DNA of 64,000 nt from Microbispora sp. H13382 (lineage in GTDB: Bacteria; Actinomycetota; Actinomycetes; Streptosporangiales; Streptosporangiaceae). The stretch's first letter is position 1; each line of letters opens with the position of its first letter. Position numbers and translations under genes: made by a program. The notes beneath the pieces are model-generated. The model did no database searches. It was not told where the DNA came from and saw only the letters and a list, made by a program, of their open reading frames with translations. Below are positions 9,946 to 19,502 of the stretch, piece after piece. The stretch lies in the NCBI RefSeq assembly GCF_014161445.1, contig NZ_JABBXA010000012.1, positions 124,001-188,000 of the forward strand, written 5' to 3'.

Positions 9946-11640
9946 TCAGTCCTCCCCTCGTGTCACGGTCGAGCGATAACCGGGCTCCGCGTCCAGCAGC
10001 GCCCGGTGGGTGCCTTCGGCCCGCACCACGCCGCCCTCGACGTACAGCACGTGGTCGGCCCGGTCGAGCACGAGCGGGCTGGTCGTGCAGACCAGGGTCG
10101 CGCGGCCCGCCCGCGCCTTGCCCAGCCGTTCGGCGACGCGCGCCTCCGTGTGCGCGTCCACGGCGCTGGTGGGCTCGACCAGGATGAGGATCTCCGGGTC
10201 GGCGAGCAGTGCCCGGGCCAGCCGCAGCCGTTGCTGCTGGCCGCCGGAGAACTCGCGGCCCGACTCGGCCACGTACGCGTCCAGGCCCTCGGGCAGCGCC
10301 GTCACGATGTCCTCGGCGCAGGCGGCGTACAGCGCCTGGCGGACCTCCTCGTCGCCGGCCGTGCCCCGCACGTCCAGCTCGTCGCGCAGCCGTCCGCTGA
10401 ACAGCCGCGCGCCGTTGTCGGCCACCAGGATGTGCCGCCTGACCTCGGCGAGCGGCAGCTCCGCGAGCGGCCCGCCGCCGAGCGCGACGTCGCCGGGGGC
10501 GAACCCGCCGAGCCGGTCGGCGATGGCGATGGCGTCCTCCGGCGCGGCCGCCGCGAGCGCGGTGAGCCGGCCGGGCCGGACCTCGGCGCCCGACCCGCCG
10601 TCGCGGAGCGTGCCCTCACCCGTGAAGAAGCGGCCGTCGCCGCCCGCGATCTCGGGCTCCAGGGACAGGATCCGGCAGACGCGGCGCGCCGCCACGTGCC
10701 CCTTGGTGAGCTTGTCGGCGGCCTCGGTCAGCGTACGCAGGGGCGCGATCAGGAAGACCGCGTAGCCGTAGAACGCGACGAGCTGACCGGGGGTGATGCG
10801 GCCCTCCAGTGCGAAGTGCGCGCCGAGCCAGGTCACGCACGCGATCAGCAAGCCGGGCAGCAGGATCTGGGCGCCCTCCAGCAGGGACTCCACCGAGGCC
10901 ACCCGCACACCCGCCCGCCGTACGAGCTGCGACTCCTCGCGGTAGCGGGCGGCGAAGACCTGCTCGCCGCCGACGCCCCGCAGCACCCGCAGGCCGGCCA
11001 CGATGTCGGCCGCCCGGGTGGCCAGGTCGCCCTGCAGGTCGCGTTGCGCGTGCTGGCGCCGGTGCAGCGGCTTGAGCAGGGGCCCCACCGCGGCCGCCAT
11101 CAGCGGCACTCCGACCAGCACGACAAGACCGAGCGGAACCGAGGTGGTGATGAGGATCACGGTCACCGCAACGACCGCGACGACCGCGCCGGCGCCCCGC
11201 AGGAGGATGTCCATCGCGTTGCCGATGTGCGCGATGTCCGAGTTGCCCACGCTGACGACCTCACCCGTCGACAGCCGCTTCGGCAGGGTCGCCCCGAGCC
11301 TGGCCGCCTGCCGTACGGTGACCTGCACCGTGCGATAGGCCGCCGACAGCCAGGTGAAGACGGCGAAACGGTGCCGCAGGACGCCGGAGACCGCCTGGAC
11401 CACGCCGAGGCCGAGCACCACCGCCGACCACTTCACCAGCGTGCCCGCGTCCCGCTGGGCCATCGCGTCGATCGCCTTGCCCAGGGCCGCGGGCACGAGC
11501 GCCTGTCCCAGCCACCACAGCACCGCAAGGCCGACTCCGGCCAGCAGCGGAGCGGCCTGGGCGCGCGCCACCCACCACAGGTAGCGGAGCGGCCCGCGGG
11601 CGTCGGGAGTGCCGGGATCGGCCACAGGAAGAGAGCGCAT
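9946..11640 (-). CDS. ABC exporter half-transporter with lost Walker A/B but intact signature
   Basis: A 564-residue membrane-domain/ATPase fusion, first gene of a two-gene operon with the exporter half downstream. The start is taken at the ATG at 11640 ([13 protein letters not shown]); upstream extensions would run into the divergent promoter. Six hydrophobic helices lie within residues about 35-320. In the nucleotide-binding domain the P-loop region reads [13 protein letters not shown] and has no GxxGxGKST; Walker B reads LILVEPTS, with Val in place of Asp. The ABC signature EFSGGQQQR (about 462) is normal. This subunit can thus lend its signature to the partner's Walker A but cannot bind ATP canonically itself. 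Heterodimers with one degenerate site are known (TM287/288, BmrCD, TAP), so this is a functional asymmetry and not decay. Confidence 0.9.
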   Translation of the reverse strand: MRSLPVADPGTPDARGPLRYLWWVARAQAAPLLAGVGLAVLWWLGQALVPAALGKAIDAMAQRDAGTLVKWSAVVLGLGVVQAVSGVLRHRFAVFTWLSAAYRTVQVTVRQAARLGATLPKRLSTGEVVSVGNSDIAHIGNAMDILLRGAGAVVAVVAVTVILITTSVPLGLVVLVGVPLMAAAVGPLLKPLHRRQHAQRDLQGDLATRAADIVAGLRVLRGVGGEQVFAARYREESQLVRRAGVRVASVESLLEGAQILLPGLLIACVTWLGAHFALEGRITPGQLVAFYGYAVFLIAPLRTLTEAADKLTKGHVAARRVCRILSLEPEIAGGDGRFFTGEGTLRDGGSGAEVRPGRLTALAAAAPEDAIAIADRLGGFAPGDVALGGGPLAELPLAEVRRHILVADNGARLFSGRLRDELDVRGTAGDEEVRQALYAACAEDIVTALPEGLDAYVAESGREFSGGQQQRLRLARALLADPEILILVEPTSAVDAHTEARVAERLGKARAGRATLVCTTSPLVLDRADHVLYVEGGVVRAEGTHRALLDAEPGYRSTVTRGED

Positions 11641-11703
11641 GGTCGTTCCAGGCTCGCAAACACGCAGGTCGACGGGCAAATCGTTTTCCCGCAGGATGAA
11701 TGC

Positions 11704-11747
11704 GTCAACCAAGGTTGACAGTAGGCCGATTGTCAACCTATGTTGAC
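11704..11747. promoter_or_regulatory. Twin 16-bp palindromic operators
   Basis: Two near-identical inverted repeats lie 28 bases apart centre to centre: GTCAACCAAGGTTGAC (11704-11719) and GTCAACCTATGTTGAC (11732-11747). They sit between the divergent ABC exporter genes and the small HTH regulator and overlap the -35 and -10 of the latter. They are the likely binding sites of that regulator. Confidence 0.8.
11715..11744 (+). promoter_or_regulatory. Promoter of the HTH/Clp-N operon
   Basis: TTGACA (11715-11720), an 18-base spacer, and TATGTT (11739-11744). The start codon of the HTH gene follows six bases after the -10, so the transcript is probably leaderless. Both boxes lie inside palindromic operators, which fits autorepression. 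Confidence 0.7.
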
Positions 11748-11750
11748 GGC

Positions 11751-11984
11751 ATGAGCGATACGGCACAGCTGGCGAGCGACGCCGGCAGCCGCGATCCGGC
11801 CGTCGGTCTGCGGGCCGTACGGGCCCTGCGGCTCCTGGTGGAACGGCTCGAAGCGCTGCAGGTGGAGAACGCCCGCACCGCGGGGTGGTCGTGGCAGGAC
11901 ATCGCGCTCCTGCTCGGGGTGTCCCGGCAGGCGGTGCACAAGAAGTACGCGGGCGGCCGAGGACTGCTGAGACGGGAGAAGTAG
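11751..11984 (+). CDS. Small helix-turn-helix transcriptional regulator
   Basis: A 77-residue protein starting at the ATG at 11751. A leucine-rich helix (ALRLLVERLEALQVENARTAG) precedes a clear helix-turn-helix, WSWQDIALLLGVSRQAVHKKY, near the C-terminus. It is the first gene of a pair: its stop codon is immediately followed by the ATG of the Clp-N protein. The twin GTCAACC...GTTGAC palindromes over its promoter and next to the divergent ABC exporter suggest that it represses itself and perhaps the exporter. The companion Clp-N domain protein might tie its stability or activity to protein quality control; that link is inference. Confidence 0.85.
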   Translation: MSDTAQLASDAGSRDPAVGLRAVRALRLLVERLEALQVENARTAGWSWQDIALLLGVSRQAVHKKYAGGRGLLRREK

Positions 11985-12539
11985 ATGTTCGAACGGTTCA
12001 CCGACGACGCCCGGCAGGTCGTCAAGCACGCGGTGGAGCAGGCGCGCGAGCTCCGGCACGGGCAGGCGGGCACCGAGCACGTCCTGCTCGGTCTGCTGAC
12101 CCCGCAGACGTCGTCCGCGCGCCTCCTCGCGGCCCACGGGATCGACCACGCGCGGGTGCGCGCCGAGATCGTCCGCAGACACGGCGACCTGACCGGCGGG
12201 GACATCGACGCCGAGGCCCTGGAGTCGATCGGCATCGACCTGTCGGCCGTGCGGGAGAAGGTCGAGGGCGTCTTCGGGCCCGGAGCCCTGGACCGCGCCC
12301 CGCAGCGCGACCGCCGAGGGGTCCTCGTCAGCGGCTGGCGCGTTCCGTTCGGGCCCCGGGCCAGGAAGGTGCTCGAACTCTCGCTACGCGAGGCTCTCGC
12401 GATGAAGAGCCGGAGCATCCGGGACGGGCACATCCTCCTCGGCGTCATCCGGGAGGGCGAGGGCATGGGCGCCCGCATCCTGGCCGACGCCGGAGTCGAC
12501 CTGCCCGCGCTCCGGGTGGAGGTCGTGAGCAGCCTCTGA
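11985..12539 (+). CDS. Clp N-terminal domain protein (no AAA+ module)
   Basis: A 184-residue protein that starts MFERFTDDARQVVKHAVEQA, the typical start of ClpC-type N domains. It contains two Clp-N repeats: residues about 1-75 (RHGQAGTEHVLLGLL) and about 115-184 (FGPRARKVLELSLREALAMKSRSIRDGHILLGVI). The AAA+ ATPase of ClpA/ClpC is absent, so this is a free-standing adaptor-like or decoy N domain. Clp N domains bind adaptors and substrates, so it may compete with or feed ClpC. The ATG abuts the stop of the HTH gene, which implies translational coupling. Ten bases separate it from a convergent STAS gene. Confidence 0.85.
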   Translation: MFERFTDDARQVVKHAVEQARELRHGQAGTEHVLLGLLTPQTSSARLLAAHGIDHARVRAEIVRRHGDLTGGDIDAEALESIGIDLSAVREKVEGVFGPGALDRAPQRDRRGVLVSGWRVPFGPRARKVLELSLREALAMKSRSIRDGHILLGVIREGEGMGARILADAGVDLPALRVEVVSSL

Positions 12540-12549
12540 CGGGCCGGCG

Positions 12550-12900
12550 TCAGTCGTCCAGCGCCGCCAGGGCGTCCGCGGGGGTCTCGTAGATGGGGAA
12601 CGCCGCGTGCAGCCCGGTCACCGTGAGGATCCTGCGGAAGACGCCCCGGACGCCGGCGAGCTTCATGAACCCGCCCGCCTCGACCGCGCGATCGTGCGCC
12701 TCCAGCAGCAGCCGCAGGCCCATGGAGTCGCAGAAGGTCAGCTCGGACGCGTCCACGACCAGCCGGGTGTTGCCCTCGTCCGACAACTTGCCGAACACGG
12801 TGCGCAGCCGCTCGCCGGAGATCACGTCCAGTTCGCCGGTCAGAGTGACGAGAGCGTGCGTCGCCTCATGGCTCACCGTGACGCCAAGTCTCGTCGTCAT
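12550..12900 (-). CDS. STAS-domain anti-sigma factor antagonist
   Basis: A 116-residue single STAS domain of SpoIIAA/RsbV length. The site phosphorylated by anti-sigma kinases is in LTFCDSMGLRLLLEA (Ser of DSMG). Unphosphorylated proteins of this type bind an RsbW-like anti-sigma kinase and free its sigma factor. No such kinase or SigB-type sigma factor lies in the window, so the partner is elsewhere; the SpoIIE-type phosphatase at 18.3 kb could act on it. A second STAS gene lies immediately upstream on the same strand but is separated by about 140 bases. Confidence 0.88.
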   Translation of the reverse strand: MTTRLGVTVSHEATHALVTLTGELDVISGERLRTVFGKLSDEGNTRLVVDASELTFCDSMGLRLLLEAHDRAVEAGGFMKLAGVRGVFRRILTVTGLHAAFPIYETPADALAALDD

Positions 12901-12916
12901 TCCCTGTCCTCGGTCC

Positions 12917-12939
12917 GAAGATCTTCACCCGGAAGATCT
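12917..12939. promoter_or_regulatory. Repeated GAAGATCT motif upstream of STAS gene
   Basis: A perfect 10-base palindrome GAAGATCTTC (12917-12926) and a second GAAGATCT (12932-12939) lie 17-39 bases before the STAS start codon. Position suggests a regulator site; nothing else supports it. Confidence 0.3.
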
Positions 12940-13037
12940 ACAGAGAAGTTACACCTCTAATTACCCCGGCAGGCAGGGGGAGGCAAGGCAATCGGGCTTC
13001 ACCTTCGTGGAGGACAGATGGTGCGGTCCGGCCCGGC

Positions 13038-13484
13038 TCAGCGGTCACCGGCGGTTTCGTACAGTCCGCCCGAGCCGGCGCCCGAGTCGCCGTCCGTTCG
13101 AGGGCGGCGCGGACCGGCGTCCGCGGCCTGGCTGAGCGCCTCCGCGACCGTCTCATGCTGCTCGAACACGTTGCGCAGCCCGGTGATCGTCAGCACCCGG
13201 CGCAGCACGCCCTGCACACCGGTCAGGATCAACCGGACGTTCAGGGCCTGACCGCGCTGCAACGCGGAGATCAGCTCGCTCAGCCCACGCGAGTCGCAGA
13301 ACATGATCTCGGCGACGTCGATCACGAGGACGGACGTCTCGGGCGACTCCCAGACCCGGTGCAACTCGTCGTGGAGCAGGTGGACGGTGCCGGCGTCGAG
13401 GTCCCCTTCCACACGCACGACGACGGCCGCGCCGTGGACCGCGGACGCGACCTTCAAAGTGGAACGTGGACCGGACACGGGCAT
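13038..13484 (-). CDS. STAS-domain anti-sigma factor antagonist with C-terminal tail
   Basis: A 148-residue protein with a STAS domain (residues about 12-120) and a polar Gly/Arg/Asp-rich tail. The phosphoacceptor is in IMFCDSRGLSELI (Ser of DSRG). The start is the ATG at 13484, with AGGGAG five bases upstream; a GTG two codons earlier lies too close to that site. The tail is absent from its neighbour and from RsbV/SpoIIAA. It is likely part of a partner-switching circuit whose kinase is not in the window. The two adjacent STAS genes are similar but not identical, which suggests old duplication. Confidence 0.87.
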   Translation of the reverse strand: MPVSGPRSTLKVASAVHGAAVVVRVEGDLDAGTVHLLHDELHRVWESPETSVLVIDVAEIMFCDSRGLSELISALQRGQALNVRLILTGVQGVLRRVLTITGLRNVFEQHETVAEALSQAADAGPRRPRTDGDSGAGSGGLYETAGDR

Positions 13485-13573
13485 GCTCACTCCCTCGCCT
13501 GCGGGATCACGGCAGGCGTGTTACGCCAACACAAAGGACACGTTACCCGGGAGGAGGGGGGATTAGTCGCAGT

Positions 13574-13603
13574 GAAGGCGTGAGCCGTGCGGCTCACGCC
13601 TTC
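13574..13603 (-). terminator. Hairpin terminator after sdhCAB
   Basis: A perfect 13-base stem, GAAGGCGTGAGCC with its complement (13574-13586 and 13591-13603), with a 4-base loop, starts 17 bases after the sdhB stop. There is no U-tract, as is common in actinobacteria. Confidence 0.75.
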
Positions 13604-13619
13604 TCCGGATGTGGTCACG

Positions 13620-14356
13620 CTACTTGGAGGCGGCCTTGATGTAGTCGGCGTTCATCTGGGCGATGGTGTCGAACGGGATGCCCTTGGGGCACACCGCGGT
13701 GCACTCACCGGTGTTGGTGCAGCCGCCGAAGCCCTCGGCGTCCATCTGCTCGACCATCGCCCGAGCGCGGGACTCGCGCTCCGGCTGGCCCTGCGGCAGC
13801 AGGCCCAGGTGGGTGATCTTCGCCGCGGTGAACAGCGAGGCCGAGCCGTTGGGGCAGGCCGCGACGCACGCGCCGCAGCCGATGCAGGTCGCGGCGTCGA
13901 AGGCGGCGTCGGCGTCGGCCTTCGGCACCGGGACGGAGTGCGCTTCGGGGGCGGACCCGGCGGGGACGGAGATGAAGCCGCCCGCCTGGATGATCCGGTC
14001 GAACGCCGACCTGTTCACCACGAGGTCCTTGATCACCGGGAACGCCGCGGACCGCCACGGCTCGATGGTGACGACGTCGCCGTCCTTGAAGTGCCGCATG
14101 TGCAGCTGACAGGTCGTGGTGAGCTTCTGCTCGCCGTGCGCGACGCCGTTGATGACCATGCCGCACATGCCGCAGATGCCCTCACGGCAGTCGTGGTCGA
14201 AGGCGACCGGGTCGTCGCCCTCCAGGATCAGCCGCTCGTTCAGCACGTCGAGCATTTCCAGGAACGACATGTCCGGCGAGACGTCTTCGACCCGGTAGGT
14301 CACCATCCGTCCCTTGTCCGACGAGCCGTTCTGCCGCCAGATCTTGAGGGTCAGGT

Positions 14357-14360
<4 letters not shown>
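13620..14360 (-). CDS. sdhB: Succinate dehydrogenase iron-sulfur subunit (dihaem type)
   Basis: A 246-residue electron-transfer subunit of complex II. It carries a plant-type [2Fe-2S] site (CREGICGMC plus a later Cys in LTTTCQ), then two ferredoxin-like clusters, [12 protein letters not shown] and [12 protein letters not shown], which bind the [4Fe-4S] and [3Fe-4S] centres. Electrons pass from the FAD subunit to menaquinone at the membrane. The GTG start at 14360 overlaps the sdhA stop by four bases (GTGA), so the three genes are translationally coupled. A strong hairpin follows the gene. It belongs to the sdhCAB group with a single cytochrome b subunit; the second SDH in the window has unrelated gene spacing and membrane anchor. 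Confidence 0.93.
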
Positions 14361-16329
<1,969 letters not shown>

Positions 16330-16333
<4 letters not shown>

Positions 16334-17133
16334 TTGACCACTCCGATCATGATGCAGATGGGCGCGGCGACGAATCCGAGCACCAGCACCGCGGAGACCG
16401 CGGCGGCGCCCGTCTGCAGCGCGCCGCGAGAGCGGGGACGGCGGGTCAGGCCGAGCGACTGGAACGCGCTCCACAGGCCGTGGCGCAGGTGGAGGCCGAT
16501 CATCACCATGGCGACCAGGTAGAACACCGTCACCCACCAGCGCTCGGGCTGGAAGCCGGCGATCATCCGGTCGAACGGCGTGGCGTCGCCGCCCTTGGGG
16601 TTGACCGTGCCGAAGGTCATGTCGAGCAGGTGCCAGATCACGAACAGCAGGATGATCACGCCGCCGTACCGCATGGTGTGGGTGGCGTACCCCTTGGCCT
16701 GCGACTTCCGCTTGGCCGCGTACTTCACGGGCCGCGCCTTGGCCGCCCGGCGGGCGAGCGACACGGCCGCCCACATGTGCAGCACGACGCAGAGCGCGAG
16801 CACGATCTCGGTGATCGTCAAAATCGTCCGGTTCGGCAACGCGGGCGAGCCCACGGTCCGCAACCATTCGGCATAGTGGTTGAAGGAGTCGGCGCCCAGG
16901 AAAATCTTGAGATTGCCCAGCATGTGGGTGATCAGGAAGAGCACGAGAACGGCGCCGGTGACGGCCATGACGGCCTTCCTGCCGGCCGAGGTGCCGAGCA
17001 GGCCGCGACGGGCAGGCGTACGCGGCGCGGCCCCGGCGGGCTTGCGAGGTGCCTCGTGCGCGGGAACCGGCGCGGTCGCCGAGCCCCTGTCCACAGAAGC
17101 ATGGTCCACGGAGTGGTCAACAGTGGCAGTCAC
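16330..17133 (-). CDS. sdhC: Succinate dehydrogenase cytochrome b membrane subunit
   Basis: A 267-residue membrane anchor with about five hydrophobic helices after a 45-residue polar Pro/Ala-rich N-terminus. Histidines in [28 protein letters not shown] and GLHLRHGLW are placed to bind two haems b, as in the dihaem single-subunit cytochromes b558 of Bacillus. It passes electrons to menaquinone and anchors sdhA/sdhB. The start is a GTG at 17133 with no ribosome site; TAGCGT ends eight bases upstream, so the message appears leaderless. A LysR-type palindrome lies about 65 bases upstream of the predicted transcription start. Confidence 0.9.
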
Positions 17134-17141
17134 GTGAATAA

Positions 17142-17171
17142 ACGCTAGGTTCGCGCTTTTCAGGCGTCCAA
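17142..17171 (-). promoter_or_regulatory. sdhCAB promoter
   Basis: Reading the minus strand: TTGGAC (17171-17166), an 18-base spacer, TAGCGT (17147-17142). The GTG of sdhC begins eight bases later, so the 5' leader is two or three bases at most. Confidence 0.65.
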
Positions 17172-17192
17172 GTCATGACAGGTCTGGTCTCG

Positions 17193-17207
17193 ATAGCCGC
17201 TGGCTAT
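17193..17207. promoter_or_regulatory. LysR-type palindrome near -65 of sdhCAB
   Basis: ATAGCC-GCT-GGCTAT, a perfect 6-3-6 palindrome with the T-N11-A design of LysR sites. Its centre is about 65 bases before the predicted sdhC transcription start, the usual place of a LysR recognition site. Confidence 0.75.
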
Positions 17208-17309
17208 GCGCTCTGTCCCCTCCGGTTTCCAAGAGTCGAAAGTCACAAGGTGTGCGACGAAATTCACACCTGTTCCCCGTGCGGGACCCGCATCGAGCCG
17301 GTTCCGGCG

Positions 17310-17324
17310 ATAGCCCTAGGCTAT
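17310..17324. promoter_or_regulatory. Second copy of the palindrome at the lysR promoter
   Basis: ATAGCC-CTA-GGCTAT has the same half-sites as the copy at 17193. It covers TAGGCT, the likely -10 of the LysR gene, and ends six bases before its GTG. This is suited to autorepression. Confidence 0.75.
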
Positions 17325-17330
17325 TGAGTC

Positions 17331-18257
17331 GTGCAGCTCCAGCAACTGGCCTACTTCATGGCCGTGGCCGAGACGCGGCACTTCACCCAGGCCGCCGAGC
17401 GGATGCGGGTCGCGCAGCCGTCGCTGAGCAAGCAGATCAAGAGCCTGGAGACCGAGCTGGGAGCGCCCCTGTTCAGCCGGGCGCGGGGCAACGTCACGCT
17501 CACCCCCGCGGGTGAGGCGCTGCTCCCGCTCGCCCGTCGCATGCTCGCCGACGCCGAGACCGCCCGGCGCGAGGTCGCCGAACTGGCGGGGCTACGGCGG
17601 GGGCGGGTGCGCCTCGGCGCGACCCCGTCGCTGTGCGCCGGGCTGCTGGCCGACGCGCTGGCGCGCTTCCACCACGACTACCCGGGGGTGGAGCTGCAGG
17701 TGGAGGAGGGCGGATCCCGCGACCTCGTCCGCGATCTCGCCCGGGGCCAGCTCGACCTGGCGCTGATCATCCTCCCGCTGCAGAGCAGCGACCCGTCCCT
17801 GGTGACCCAGGAGATCCTGAGCGAGAACCTCGTCGTGGCCTCCATGTCGGCCCGGGGGCGCAGGTCGTACATGCGGATCGAGGACCTGCGCGGACGGCCC
17901 ATGGTCATGTTCCGCCGGGGCTACGACGTGCGGGAGGCGACGCTGGCGGCCTGCCGGCAGGCGGGCTTCGAGCCGCGCTTCGCGGTGGAGGGCGGGGAGA
18001 TGGACGCGGTGCTGCGGTTCGTCGAGGCCGGGCTGGGAATCGCGGTCGTGCCCTCGATGGTGCTGGAGAACCGGCCGAGGCTGACGGGCACGCCGCTGCT
18101 GCCCGGGCTGCGCCGTACGGTCGCCCTCGCCCACCGCAAGGACGTCGAGCCGACCCGGGCGGCGCAGGCCTTCCGCGGGACGCTGCTGTCGTTCCTCGGC
18201 GAGGCGGCACGTGACGGCACGCTTCCCCAGGGAATAGAGGCGCTCGTTGATGTGTGA
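17331..18257 (+). CDS. LysR-family regulator, probable sdh regulator
   Basis: A 308-residue LysR protein. The winged HTH is at residues about 1-60 (FTQAAERMRVAQPSLSKQIKSLE), followed by a linker helix and a two-lobed effector domain (about 90-300). It starts at a GTG at 17331 without a ribosome site; TAGGCT eight bases upstream suggests a leaderless transcript. It is divergent from sdhCAB, and the 197-base gap holds two ATAGCC-N3-GGCTAT palindromes, so control of sdhCAB plus autoregulation is likely. The half-site pattern ATAG-N7-CTAT also resembles OxyR sites, but this protein does not have the OxyR redox cysteine pair. The inducer is unknown; a C4 acid is a natural guess. Confidence 0.88.
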   Translation: MQLQQLAYFMAVAETRHFTQAAERMRVAQPSLSKQIKSLETELGAPLFSRARGNVTLTPAGEALLPLARRMLADAETARREVAELAGLRRGRVRLGATPSLCAGLLADALARFHHDYPGVELQVEEGGSRDLVRDLARGQLDLALIILPLQSSDPSLVTQEILSENLVVASMSARGRRSYMRIEDLRGRPMVMFRRGYDVREATLAACRQAGFEPRFAVEGGEMDAVLRFVEAGLGIAVVPSMVLENRPRLTGTPLLPGLRRTVALAHRKDVEPTRAAQAFRGTLLSFLGEAARDGTLPQGIEALVDV

Positions 18258-18326
18258 CCCCTAGCGCCCGACCCCCAGACGATAGGTTTGTGCCCACGAT
18301 GATGCCGACGCTGACGAGAGGCGTTC

Positions 18327-19502
18327 GTGACCCCCGTCTCACCTGATCTGCCCGATCCGCTCACCCTCCTGCTGATCGAGGACGACGCCGGCGACGCGTT
18401 TCTCGTCGAGGAGTTGCTGGCGGGCGCCGAGAGGCCGCCGAAGATCACCTGGGCGCGGACGCTCGCCGAGGGACGGGCGCGGCTCACCGACGACGTGCAG
18501 TGCGTGCTCGTCGACCTCTCTCTTCCCGACGCCTCGGGACTGGAGGCGCTCCAGCAGATCCTCGCCATGGCCACGGACACGGCGGTGCTCGTCCTCACCG
18601 GACTCGGGGACGCGCACGTCGGCATCGAGGCGGTCGCCGCCGGGGCGCAGGACTTCCTGGTCAAGCAGGACGTCGACGCCCGGCTGCTGATCCGCGCCAT
18701 CCGGTACGCCATCGAGCGCAAGCGCGCCGACCTCGCCATGCGCGAGCTCCTGCAGGAGCGCATCGTCAGCAAGGAGAACTCCCGGCTCGAACGCGGCCTG
18801 CTGCCCGTCCCCCTGCTCGACCCCATGCTCCTGCACCACCAGGCCCGCTACCTTCCCGGACGTACGGGCGGGCTGCTCGCGGGCGACTTCTGGGACACGG
18901 TGCAGACGCCCGACGGGGCGGTCCACGTGCTGATCGGCGACGTGTGCGGGCACGGGCCCGACGAGGCCGCGCTCGGCACGGCGCTGCGCATCGCCTGGCG
19001 CACGCTGGTGCTGGCCGGGCAGACCGGCAACGACGTGCTGCGCACGATGGACACGCTGCTGCGGCACGAGCGCAAGTCGCCGGAGATCTTCACGACGTTG
19101 TGCACCGCGGCCATCTCCCCCGACCTCACCAGCGCCCGCCTGCACGTGATCGGCCACCCGCCGCCGCTGCTCCTGCGCGACGGCCGGCTCGGCGTGGTCA
19201 CCGAGACGCCGTCGGGCCCGCCGCTGGGCATCTTCCCGGACATCGAGTGGTCGCCCATCGACGTCACACTGGGCGACAGGTGGTCGCTGCTGCTCTACAC
19301 CGACGGCCTGATCGAGGCCACGGTCGGCGAGAACCGCGACCTGCTCGGCACCGAGGGGCTCGCGAACCTGATCCGCGCCCAGGAGGGCATCGACCTCGAC
19401 CGCATCATCGCCAGCCTCGACGGCGCGATGCACGACGACGTCGCCGCCGTGCTCGTGGCCCGCGGCCACCCCGAGCAGCGTGTCCGGGAGGCCGGAGCAT
19501 GA
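18327..19502 (+). CDS. Receiver-domain SpoIIE-type (PP2C) serine phosphatase
   Basis: A 391-residue protein with an N-terminal receiver domain (residues about 10-130) and a SpoIIE/RsbU-like PPM phosphatase (about 170-385). The receiver has the acidic pair in LIEDDAGD, the phosphoacceptor Asp in LVDLSLPDASG, Thr in TGLGD and Lys in FLVKQD. The phosphatase has metal ligands in LLAGDFWD, GDVCGHGPDEA and the final HDDVAAVLV. It probably dephosphorylates a STAS anti-sigma antagonist when its receiver is phosphorylated. The start is a GTG at 18327. Its stop overlaps the kinase gene by four bases (ATGA), forming a three-gene operon. Confidence 0.88.
   Translation: MTPVSPDLPDPLTLLLIEDDAGDAFLVEELLAGAERPPKITWARTLAEGRARLTDDVQCVLVDLSLPDASGLEALQQILAMATDTAVLVLTGLGDAHVGIEAVAAGAQDFLVKQDVDARLLIRAIRYAIERKRADLAMRELLQERIVSKENSRLERGLLPVPLLDPMLLHHQARYLPGRTGGLLAGDFWDTVQTPDGAVHVLIGDVCGHGPDEAALGTALRIAWRTLVLAGQTGNDVLRTMDTLLRHERKSPEIFTTLCTAAISPDLTSARLHVIGHPPPLLLRDGRLGVVTETPSGPPLGIFPDIEWSPIDVTLGDRWSLLLYTDGLIEATVGENRDLLGTEGLANLIRAQEGIDLDRIIASLDGAMHDDVAAVLVARGHPEQRVREAGA

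Noticed and set aside
17193-17324. OxyR regulation because ATAG-N7-CTAT matches OxyR half-sites
   Set aside because: The LysR protein does not show the OxyR cysteine pair, and the half-sites are also common to other LysR proteins.
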